Assembly (NCBI GenBank): GCA_016195615.1
Contig: JACPZF010000053.1
Location: forward strand, 1-12,471
From: Candidatus Gottesmanbacteria bacterium
Lineage (GTDB): Bacteria > Patescibacteriota > Microgenomatia > JACPZF01
Length of the DNA stretch: 12,471 nt
Direction of reading: 5' to 3'
Shown here: positions 12,101-12,471 of the stretch, in pieces
How positions within the stretch are numbered: the first letter of the stretch is position 1
Layout: each line of letters starts with the position of its first letter
Program-made: the position numbers and the translations under genes
Notes under the pieces: generated by a model
Database searches by the model: none
What the model was told of the DNA's origin: nothing
Seen by the model: the letters and a program-made list of their open reading frames with translations, nothing else

Positions 12101-12471
12101 CGTAGTTCGGCGAGAGCGATTTGTTCTTTATATCTTTCTATTGCTTGAATTGCCGCAATATGTGTAGGTAGACCTGATAAAAATTTCCCGCTGGAGAAAT
12201 ACGTCTTACCGTTACTACCTATAGATCTTTCGGATAATTCTAAAAACTCCTCAGGTAATTGATCGCTATATTCATATAAAGGGGTAGCCATCCATTCTTG
12301 AGAATAAAATCCTTTTCTAAGACCAAAGGATGTAATCGGTTGGGTTAAATCTTCCCAGCCTTGTAGGGCAACAGTGGAGGTTTTTTCCTCCTGAACAAAA
12401 TAATATCTAATGGTTTTGTCTTTGGAATAGATAATATAAGTCGTGCCGGGACAGTTGATTGCAGGACAAGC
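124..12471 (-). CDS. Giant multidomain protein, 5' end outside window (at least 4115 aa)
   Basis: One reading frame is open from the right edge of the window to a TAA stop at 124-126, giving 4115 codons in standard code. An ATG at 12289-12291 gives a 4055-residue product, but the 60 codons upstream are all sense, look like protein (for example DKTIRYYFVQEEK and a CPAINC cysteine pair), and no ribosome binding site sits at a normal distance from that ATG, so I treat the gene as 5'-partial. In order it contains an unrecognised helical N-terminus, a duplicated AWNRAKQT module (copy A), a GDPD domain, a kinase-like domain, AWNRAKQT copy B, a GNAT-like domain, two membrane-type helices, a GH172/DUF2961-like region, an LCP domain and a C-terminal region with a second duplicated motif. 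I do not recognise the full-length protein as a named family. Its length and mixed enzymatic content fit the giant surface or interaction proteins known from uncultivated bacteria. Overall function is unknown; a role on surface glycopolymers is inference. Confidence 0.93.
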   Translation of the reverse strand, partial: ACPAINCPGTTYIIYSKDKTIRYYFVQEEKTSTVALQGWEDLTQPITSFGLRKGFYSQEWMATPLYEYSDQLPEEFLELSERSIGSNGKTYFSSGKFLSGLPTHIAAIQAIERYKEQIALAELRQSNLTNPPLSLPTKLEAEIVKPDQKLLEQTPIERRYLVNDQWTRALALMDSIDNKIKKETSGYPHLQIIESMVYHRKQGLPFPDPNTDGRRQLVEAISWIHRLGQAISPVKLLELPLVNDAQSNQITDDFLKNNDPTWSKTTLDIAELLEPIVLGADLQLYYSLTDENYEKLDTDQKKLIAFILLRDRVSDMAAGIVNTFTARLDINTMPDFYDFDTLYNAAVAGNSIDAARKKLLAEPMGAEKTVLDWIRQVMDDPLLTNTKEVYFYGKNHIREQFVEQVATADKKIDEQIKDAPARGRLKEIRDQRPALFQDPNIKIAILYEIKQGFSQLRAIVILDQDNKIKAIYSGLDPGGFVLRQDEALSLRDFDILKRNATPRDIVNAIANAGVKVTTPIEQPKVAAALPPQQGPTLLQPVSADKPLPFAVLQTQTPASFDSNVINNAQTARILTQAVAKNTNLDDKKQLTARQMALNVLITQLKDYYAKLQEIYNKQCQSVKNNNIFSPVSLAFAQGTGNCLTSQQIAKGIDELIAKYGDKDSFQALLNQEAVTNGFALNELNTLTLAQTASEIFLTQAQLAKDQTIVLLAWNRAKQTTSYAKIPLLGDMLLYLREFNKPLAKIVAEELAPSPTVRVFAHRAGFLETVISLGEVKTQNSIPRAKDSLTIVDGVELDLRFTSDGIAVITHDDVRKMSFEEFKEKNPSHDTLETWVEWFKQKGMEEKEIYLDLKGTEQDPYKLLQLVSDLGNRVSIGSRDKKTVFKLLLARKILGLKTKIYLQIPDPIFNPFNPSGVLSDAENLGKTVGLEAKVNHADTEEQEIYNLKADGVHFFWPENLWSAIWSEIQNNGRRVPVTDQSKIPGKIAVFPNIPLFANLQKARLETFVKTAKRLGYEVIGGSTASPAIMQMMIDWGVNTIMPNDPTLLPGFLKRDDSPQNIPDPKGRFLNTRTDLKEGNIVSEKTESDPLRTKYLKFASRLGSQQPVVFQKPAGLSGTNTNSPQPETLVFTEVSVNTDRQLPVPDNATLKVNDTIIEVRNVTILQVVASNEVNQVLPISAPNQPLSNYYFLEKDQTYQFIDNTSGEVLAEAAIGQTPILIASAFYQGNVFDQTISFARLFLYLTNLYLLNPIRHLYQPLQKSIVTAAQHFLQNHSKTNDFIVKAIMKIRDLLAGTIRLTRNIIRNVLPAWSDGLGRILITLDQGRTLPAIKNTAPPKHLPEREPSINAQKPADLISLPLFSTAGLNETDIENLNKVLPQIRTIAQDLYDKTLKALTKHNVLLEYDTKLTRLNVSQTLDTLSWAVVADKNQVKKFNPYLRLLISNLINTPGSGLQDKISPEALAEIAENAILNTLEQISQLAKQNNNVVTLKPLDLSPLANISALNTNAVLKENNGKNEFDLTKFDPIDKNKPFGLINPLTGKNVGRVLFVSKPSYRPGLIIFEDNSLRLFIAKPAQRYGYVQLTSDNSPGSEITMANIFSDLLTQNLWHNSGLVIPPSQIALLGLKSSADQGPSINENYIITPFLDNTLVLSDVENIQTQITSENKNARTALLALSLAFGNWDLKPADIFADRQNKNQIKALDFENTILNFLENGGAGGIPKDDPGIGEKVDIVNQNPIFHLLYLIENDPEYKYIFAEFKNIFADLTIADLKPFLDSLKTYLSNPYHLQALLEKNGYAKEQATRSIARLTHYVKNLEQNTGVLLDYLTGKIGFIDAASALVETTKPLLVNLFNDAIGYPKLSTDETIGPTKPISLALLQKFAARSAIDKNLTLVADEQEIVNEIAAAVKNTTSLSRLEQEIAARTAVKILAENFLEFLTQVDPTDKKYQEVQNLNEEIKRLIPIFSKKEAIQGRLAGELRKNYSLKPDDAYLAAISEVMSGIFTKQAELIRQQAIVVLAWNRAKQTNRLARLPIIGNLLLYLQSFNKPLAQLVSEQLAFSQKPADLPERPAGPNPGATLQRVFPVDTSALPALQVIHLETQNRLKLLARLLNADSKLRFLDPKTRGKGMNQDPFLKFIAKEDYNFLALFDGDRVLGFALYQTYTNGRISIRRVFLNPNENQSQAAIVFKLIHFFQNNNLIKKIYLSDEPIRSPSLNAIYSELGFADNLWQREPIVPSPTTSISLTPFWRFADSVSIFVNNAFGIVSGSTPVASNKGDHFEVTFSEHNRIVAKSLKGQGDKKTTLTIQEGDLIYPQDFPFEYQKAVSPGKFFYLNPNKVFILERNGQKYEILLNEPIPTVNKFVELGTRAILGITTLTAGILGTYWYARFQIDITLPNFFNALPPGWRSKIVLGILTFYLNLINILPYTAQIQYSLQLDNYRNYLETKVNPELSKYGYKMVLEPQGESQAGQPGSTPLLVTKVVPLATNPPSSTVNDKLFNEGLPSAKSGSTQPQIPANTKEPVIVQNVQSPPPKPKSEAPAIPLGNQQAIVSRQNNQQNVVSQPKQIINSQNIALKTVTGGNLFSYKNSTHFSYTSIRWSDPERSYGDYVGSWEQLAGNPEFGWFDRDGIFHNYKREEVKGQDGKNYSGYVVAERSGKPGYIESISLPYDKSDVAISDLEALLDSSKRELKEWGNAGDLKNIMIVIDGKVVFNDTVKKLIQGNNSAPYLKLFGRRYDQMGALVSTYPWVYKDNFKIIVYGDTQPRYFDVQGVEFENDDSNSIVPSTGSTNDFPSNLESQYETQTISPEKVVDKNGFAKSENLSVGVNKPAVLSFSGQRTLNSIQISLPKQFADSYPDSLMMEISNDGKVVFEMPVSEFFGEPGRLSLYHSSPIGIMPDPANPNNYLLYSNIPMVFNNLKITFKVSDKTPNVNFNFKYDLQPVTHDGTLEVITKKIHVRAGEPDMSIDITDDGLIVGMVIAGHNNTINPNDPKQIDPNSKPSPQKPWGTNFIEGNVIVRSNTQVGQNSKIVYAADGWEALPGCGFGCGPQGLSKPAGYSNTPAYLPTAGLLSADAYNPHPSATFFNYGLNISFQNGGRINIGHGNYKNNSELDIWVKVFIIRPPKPKSEAPIIQSITELKNVSQSQTNATPITDLLKLVPDSFMGEMIKPFVADTLRQREERRKNDPNWTKRVDQSLNAERINFLLFGSGWNYEPPDFTKPGITHGSYTIVSYNLKTGKVDLISISNDFGSPEVALAKKLGPDVLNPTTRISEAYATGGFDLMRQAVEDATGFSIDFQLVFEDDMIAKFIDNVFGKIEVDVPFDVKTYPYYFNQQLQVGLEFKKGRQSMDGKTVLGYIKANAQGDYDKRTERSARKQAFTKAVKEEMAKKIVLEQTGFVSKLSKFLVEVLNKKGANYDFEQKLITIDNLKILTSLLGHLTNVGFPQIDNTITLADEYSGDGGGVRNVSGDMYLPRNANPKGDLVNDYWRELRNFVKSKLISPVSQLPSQNSTSQKTSAFAGGGTVSSPLEGLINAFLTIMKTLNHIFGNQVLNLVNNLVYSGALPEGNLLQRTITFEKIIDEVTNKEGKERDYYINFAILPWVLANGGEIYYKIEKNYTLAAALMRHYLYGNGKDFDITDLYKQTIVKLYRRDGLQFDIFNDQFNIQLTNEKDDNQVFLDYLRQSFHPDLGGNSQKGMVRVFSKSPLPPTDKNNASFHIQIRRLAGPGDFGENKKDSYYELGNSLNAYGMDIEGDVTSVTINTKDPRLVDLVFQNAKYSIIDFYDWDPNVMSVGGGYFGLLSRELIRVLANHGIDLNHYPWLKPLVEKFFDKITEKTPILLTNAQASSLGEYFLADPFKIRAEYTLPTGFTISMDKTTFEAPINKNIKPKEDLDYGYYRDVILITWPDGGNGSVSSPKELEEWLSDSPGETFKVTNYFKNEIVVFGVKIPPGKTVEITIPSQPQNLAPSQNPAPAAKSVSGLQRPIIPGEKTTGATGIAATIIGSPLKGMDLVSQTLLNIAQKTGFTPGQPITNPFEQFKKAIFDILVWESETVGGWARGWMDFLVEQKQLPEGNPLQRILVFHKIETEVVKRNGVDRENYIKDVAWPWLKINALDY
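151..267 (-). repeat. LPEGN repeat, copy 2, at the C-terminus (residues 4009-4047)
   Basis: This copy matches residues 3502-3540 without gaps (about half identical). It is only eight residues from the stop: the sequence ends PWLKINALDY, whereas copy 1 goes on for many residues after PWVLANGG. The protein therefore ends inside, or just after, a repeated module. Confidence 0.85.
481..1671 (-). other. Unrecognised C-terminal block (residues 3541-3937)
   Basis: The region mixes helices and strands and ends in a Pro/Ala/Ser-rich linker (QPQNLAPSQNPAPAAKS). A notable element is DFYDWDPN (3720-3727) followed by GGGYFGLLSRELIRVLANHGI (3732-3752). That pattern, a Y-D-W followed by Gly-rich sequence and a helix ending in x-x-x-G, recalls C-terminal segments seen in secreted toxin-type proteins, but I cannot name a family. 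Later strands (RAEYTLPTGFTISMD, RDVILITWPDGG) suggest a beta-sandwich. Confidence 0.5.
1672..1788 (-). repeat. LPEGN repeat, copy 1 (residues 3502-3540)
   Basis: This 39-residue stretch aligns without gaps with residues 4009-4047; 19 positions are identical by hand count, including LPEGN, LQR, F-x-KI, EV and the final P-W. DNA of the LPEGN...R part is also very similar. A looser match begins upstream at SPLEG (3465), opposite SPLKG (3943) of copy 2, so the unit is about 75-105 residues. Copy 1 continues into VLANGGEIYYKIEKNYTLAAAL. No family recognised. Confidence 0.85.
1990..2886 (-). other. LytR-CpsA-Psr (LCP) domain with C-terminal extension (residues ~3136-3434)
   Basis: LCP proteins transfer undecaprenyl-linked glycopolymers onto peptidoglycan or protein outside the membrane. 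In order: RINFLLFGSGW (3139-3149) matches the opening iNiLLlGxD strand. SYTIVSYNLKTGKVDLISISND (3165-3186) matches the tDtxmlxxxnpxxkkvxllSIPRD segment. RISEAYATGG (3208-3217) matches kinxAyaxGG, and FIDNVFGKIEVDVPF (3246-3260) matches iVDxlGGVxVdVP. LEFKKGRQSMDGKTVLGYIKA (3278-3298) matches lxxGxqxLdGxxALxyvR, and RSARKQ (3310-3315) matches RxxRQ. The canonical arginine of SIPRD is Asn3185 and the early Asp is replaced by Ser3165, so catalysis as usually described may be lost. A further sandwich (IDNLKILTSLLG...GDMYLP...) resembles the extension seen after LCP domains in CPR bacteria. Confidence 0.78.
3085..3111 (-). repeat. PPKPKSEAP spacer, copy 2 (residues 3061-3069)
   Basis: The same nine residues as copy 1, following immediately after the last strand of the GH172-like region. 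Codons are nearly the same (24 of 27 bases). A matched spacer at each end suggests the region between was inserted or exchanged as a cassette, or that the linker was copied. Confidence 0.88.
3112..4749 (-). other. GH172/DUF2961-like region (residues ~2515-3060)
   Basis: GH172 (formerly DUF2961) proteins are jelly-roll glycosidases acting on fructose- or arabinose-containing glycans. Features that fit: GYIESISLPYD followed by IMIVIDGKVVF (2642-2651), like the family's GxIxxIW and LRIYxDG strands. Then comes VVFEMPVSEFFG (2808-2819), like PaxxxPlxDFFG, with NYLLYSNIPMVFNNLKITF (2843-2861) in the position of the YxxMPFxxsxrI strand. GLIVGMVIAGHN (2911-2922) is followed by FIEGNVIV with Glu2951, then ADGWEALPG with Glu2976, in the relative places of the two family glutamates. 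Finally LNISFQNGGRINIGHGNYKNN (3028-3046) resembles the slxxxIEHGxxND segment. The length (about 545) exceeds a typical 350-450 residue member, and a Cys-rich loop (PGCGFGCGPQG) is unusual. Homology is argued from motif order alone; it could be a degenerate carbohydrate-binding relative. Confidence 0.5.
4750..5199 (-). other. Low-complexity linker rich in Pro, Ser, Gln and Asn (residues 2365-2514)
   Basis: After a short helix (YRNYLETKVNPELSKYGYKMVLEP, positions 2379-2402) the sequence is disordered-looking: GESQAGQPGSTP, Pro-rich PPPKPKSEAP and a Gln/Asn-rich part (NQQAIVSRQNNQQNVVSQ). This is typical of extracellular spacers that separate folded modules. It contains the first PPKPKSEAP motif (2471-2479), which is repeated on the other side of the next domain. 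Confidence 0.6.
4855..4881 (-). repeat. PPKPKSEAP spacer, copy 1 (residues 2471-2479)
   Basis: This nine-residue spacer is identical to residues 3061-3069. The 27 bases encoding it match those of copy 2 at 24 positions, with two synonymous third-base changes in Pro codons and one in Glu. The pair brackets the GH172-like region. Confidence 0.88.
5200..5370 (-). other. Two membrane-type hydrophobic helices (residues ~2308-2326 and ~2349-2364)
   Basis: The first run, AILGITTLTAGILGTYWYA (2308-2326), is uncharged and about 19 residues long. The second, IVLGILTFYLNLINIL (2349-2364), follows a 22-residue loop with FNALPPGWRSK. Both are long and apolar enough for membrane insertion, and a basic residue (Arg2307, Lys2348) precedes each. 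They would form a hairpin, leaving the domains before and after on the same side of the membrane unless other segments also cross. The call rests on hydrophobicity judged by eye. Confidence 0.6.
5371..5766 (-). other. Beta-rich segment between the GNAT-like domain and the membrane helices (residues 2176-2307)
   Basis: The stretch has short alternating strands (FEVTFSEHNRIV, TTLTIQEGDLIY, KFFYLNPNKVFILERNGQKYEIL) ending in a polar helix before the first hydrophobic helix. It resembles, in order and in the FFYL...QKYEIL pattern, the NYYFL...TYQFID segment following the GDPD domain. A common origin of the two segments is possible but similarity is weak by eye. No family assigned. Confidence 0.45.
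5767..6204 (-). other. GNAT-like N-acetyltransferase domain (residues ~2030-2175)
   Basis: GNAT enzymes transfer an acyl group from acyl-CoA to an amine. The fold order is visible: an opening strand and helices (ALQVIHLETQNRLKLLARLL), then FLALFDGDRVLGFALYQ (2084-2100) matching the x-x-DGxxVGF beta hairpin. ISIRRVFLNPN (2107-2117) matches the strand leading to the CoA-binding loop. KKIYLSDEPIRSPSLNAIYSELGF (2140-2163, motif positions only) matches the closing L-x-N-x-x-A-x-x-x-Y-x-x-x-GF signature, with Tyr2158 and Gly2162-Phe2163. The R/Q-x-x-G-x-G/A acetyl-CoA loop is replaced by NENQSQAA (2117-2124), so cofactor binding may be altered or lost. The fold assignment is fair; the activity is uncertain. 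Confidence 0.62.
6277..6294 (-). repeat. QKPADL linker motif, copy 3 (residues 2000-2005)
   Basis: QKPADL directly after AWNRAKQT copy B, running into LPERPAG before the GNAT-like domain. Same hexapeptide as copy 2; its 18 bases differ from copy 2 at only a few positions. Confidence 0.6.
6301..6459 (-). repeat. AWNRAKQT module, copy B (residues 1945-1997)
   Basis: Ungapped match to residues 639-691, with about 60% identity by hand count. AWNRAKQT (1958-1965), LLYL (1978-1981) and FNKPLA (1984-1989) are identical. A 20-base stretch of DNA (about 6400-6419) is identical to copy A although the two lie roughly 3.9 kb apart, which suggests a recent duplication, gene conversion or strong constraint. 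It is followed by the linker SQKPADLPERPAG and then the GNAT-like domain. Confidence 0.9.
6460..7011 (-). other. Helical region preceding AWNRAKQT copy B (residues 1761-1944)
   Basis: This stretch is composed of predicted helices rich in Glu, Ala, Leu and Lys (for example VNEIAAAVKNT, RLEQEIAARTAVKILAENFLEFL). Parts align weakly with the segment before copy A: AARTAVKILAENFLEFL against TARQMALNVLITQLKDYY, and a terminal helix leading into QAELIRQQ against QAQLAKDQ. The duplicated unit is therefore probably larger than the 53 clearly conserved residues. No family recognised. Confidence 0.5.
7012..7854 (-). other. Kinase-like domain (HipA / PI3-4-kinase-type fold), residues ~1480-1760
   Basis: The order of motifs fits a protein-kinase-like fold. 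A beta strand pair ends in LFIAKP with Lys1512 as candidate ATP-contacting lysine. GSEITMANIFSDLL places Glu1531 in a helix, as the C-helix glutamate. YIITPFLDNT (1578-1587) looks like the hinge. LAFGNWDLKPADI (1616-1628) carries Asp1622 as catalytic-loop aspartate, and ALDFEN (1640-1645) carries Asp1642 as the DFG-type metal aspartate. A helical C-lobe follows to about 1757. The catalytic loop has Asp1627 where many kinases have Asn. NWDLKPADI...LDFE resembles HipA, PI3/PI4-kinase-like and secreted-effector kinases more than eukaryotic-type Ser/Thr kinases. The essential polar residues seem present, so activity is possible. Assignment rests on motif order only. Confidence 0.55.
7855..8724 (-). 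other. Unrecognised mainly helical region between GDPD and kinase-like domains (residues 1190-1479)
   Basis: This stretch begins with a basic helical segment (1190-1255), passes a linker containing LPERE and QKPADL (1278-1293), and continues as predicted helices (about 1300-1440, for example LPQIRTIAQDLYDKTLKAL). It then has a short segment, FDLTKFDPIDKNKPFGLI, leading into the kinase-like N-lobe. The final part could belong to the kinase-like fold. No known domain is recognised. Confidence 0.5.
8413..8430 (-). repeat. QKPADL linker motif, copy 2 (residues 1288-1293)
   Basis: QKPADL preceded ten residues earlier by LPERE (1278-1282). It is identical in protein to copy 3, where LPERP directly follows. 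Linker context between folded regions. Confidence 0.6.
8725..9315 (-). other. Linker, beta segment and hydrophobic stretch after the GDPD domain (residues 993-1189)
   Basis: After a charged linker (993-1040) and the first QKPA linker motif come alternating beta-type strands (TLKVNDTIIEV, NYYFLEKDQTYQFID; about 1070-1145), then a hydrophobic run around 1172-1189 (ISFARLFLYLTNLYLL). The layout, an enzyme domain then beta strands with a YYFL or FFYL motif then a hydrophobic segment, is the same as after the GNAT-like domain (2200-2326). The two may therefore be diverged copies. The hydrophobic run is shorter and more polar than a classical transmembrane helix and may instead be a buried helix. 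No known family recognised. Confidence 0.5.
9130..9147 (-). repeat. QKPA linker motif, copy 1 (residues 1049-1054)
   Basis: QKPAGL in the linker after the GDPD domain. It is related in protein and DNA to the QKPADL linkers at 8413-8430 and 6277-6294; the shared plus-strand core reads ctggtttttgg. Short, so the relation is suggestive. Confidence 0.5.
9316..10206 (-). other. Glycerophosphodiester phosphodiesterase (GDPD) domain (residues ~696-992)
   Basis: GDPD enzymes hydrolyse glycerophosphodiesters to glycerol 3-phosphate and an alcohol using a TIM barrel and a divalent metal. The family signatures are present in order: AHRAG with His701-Arg702; a TQNSIPRA segment where the family usually has PENT-like residues; VELDLRFTSDG with Glu735 and Asp737 as the expected metal ligands; and HDD with His750 as the second catalytic histidine. 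IYLDLKG near 788-794 matches the L-x-(E/D)-x-K strand, with Asp791 where Glu is commoner. The end, IGGSTASP...WGVNTIMPNDPTLL (958-987), matches the closing GVDGIITDxP barrel strand. About 297 residues is a normal length. Seen from motifs, the domain appears complete and possibly active. Possible substrates include lipid head groups or glycerol-phosphate polymers of a neighbouring cell, but this is inference. Confidence 0.88.
10219..10377 (-). repeat. AWNRAKQT module, copy A (residues 639-691)
   Basis: This 53-residue segment aligns without gaps to residues 1945-1997 (copy B), with 32 of 53 identical positions by my count. The shared blocks are AWNRAKQT, a P-x-x-G turn, LLYL and FNKPLA. At the DNA level the copies share a 20-base identical run over the KQT/NRA codons (around 10316-10335 here). 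The sequence looks helical and amphipathic. It sits immediately before the GDPD domain, as copy B sits shortly before the GNAT-like domain, so it behaves as a connector or docking module placed before an enzyme. I do not recognise the family. Confidence 0.9.
10378..12471 (-). other. Unrecognised N-terminal region of the giant protein (residues -59 to 638)
   Basis: This stretch of about 700 residues has no domain I can name. The first part in the window is beta-rich with two cysteines (CPAINC). Residues of roughly 45-390 look alpha-helical and charged. Near 385-460 there is a more beta-like segment (AILYEIKQGF, AIVILDQDNKIKAIYSG), followed by a Pro/Gln-rich linker near 470-500. From about 505 to 638 it is again helical and contains a hydrophobic SPVSLAFAQ stretch. 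That stretch resembles a signal-peptide cleavage region, but it is internal and lacks a preceding long hydrophobic core. The last part (about 520-638) resembles, weakly, the region before AWNRAKQT copy B, so it may belong to the duplicated unit. Confidence 0.6.

Noticed and set aside
12289..12291. ATG as the true start of the giant gene
   Set aside because: The frame is open and protein-like upstream to the window edge, and no Shine-Dalgarno site lies at a normal distance.

Overview
The window is almost entirely one protein-coding reading frame on the minus strand. It ends at a TAA stop at 124-126 and is uninterrupted to the right edge at 12471: 4115 sense codons plus the stop. The first ATG in the window is at 12289-12291, but 60 in-frame, protein-like codons lie upstream of it with no stop and no convincing Shine-Dalgarno site, so the true N-terminus is probably outside the window. 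Residue numbers below count that ATG as residue 1; codons to its right run from 0 to -59. Residue n occupies bases 12292-3n to 12294-3n.

Base composition is AT-rich (about 60% A+T by eye) and the standard code is used. The LCP-type domain with its C-terminal extension, and the very long mosaic protein, suggest an uncultivated bacterium, perhaps Patescibacteria/CPR (Microgenomates-like). That is an inference; no phylogenetic marker is present.

Layout in protein order (right to left on the window): an unrecognised, mostly helical N-terminal region (to residue ~638); copy A of a 53-residue module with an invariant AWNRAKQT core; a glycerophosphodiester phosphodiesterase (GDPD) domain (~696-992); a beta segment and a hydrophobic stretch; a helical region; a protein/lipid-kinase-like domain (~1480-1760) with candidate Lys, Glu, Asp and DFE residues; a helical region; copy B of the AWNRAKQT module; a GNAT-like acetyltransferase domain (~2030-2175); a beta segment and two hydrophobic membrane-type helices (~2308-2364); a Pro/Gln/Asn-rich linker; a region resembling GH172/DUF2961 (~2515-3060) bracketed by two near-identical PPKPKSEAP spacers; a LytR-CpsA-Psr (LCP) domain lacking the usual arginine motif (~3136-3434); an unrecognised C-terminal block between two copies of an LPEGN-type repeat, the second ending at the C-terminus.

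The recognisable modules (phosphodiester cleavage, kinase-like, acyltransfer, glycosidase-like, glycopolymer ligase-like) are joined by duplicated connector modules and copied linker peptides, so the gene looks like an evolving mosaic. A role in cell-surface glycopolymers or cell-cell interaction is plausible but is inference. The only other coding signal is a possible 3' end of a plus-strand membrane protein at the left edge, convergent with the giant gene. No RNA genes, CRISPR arrays, insertion sequences or origins were seen.
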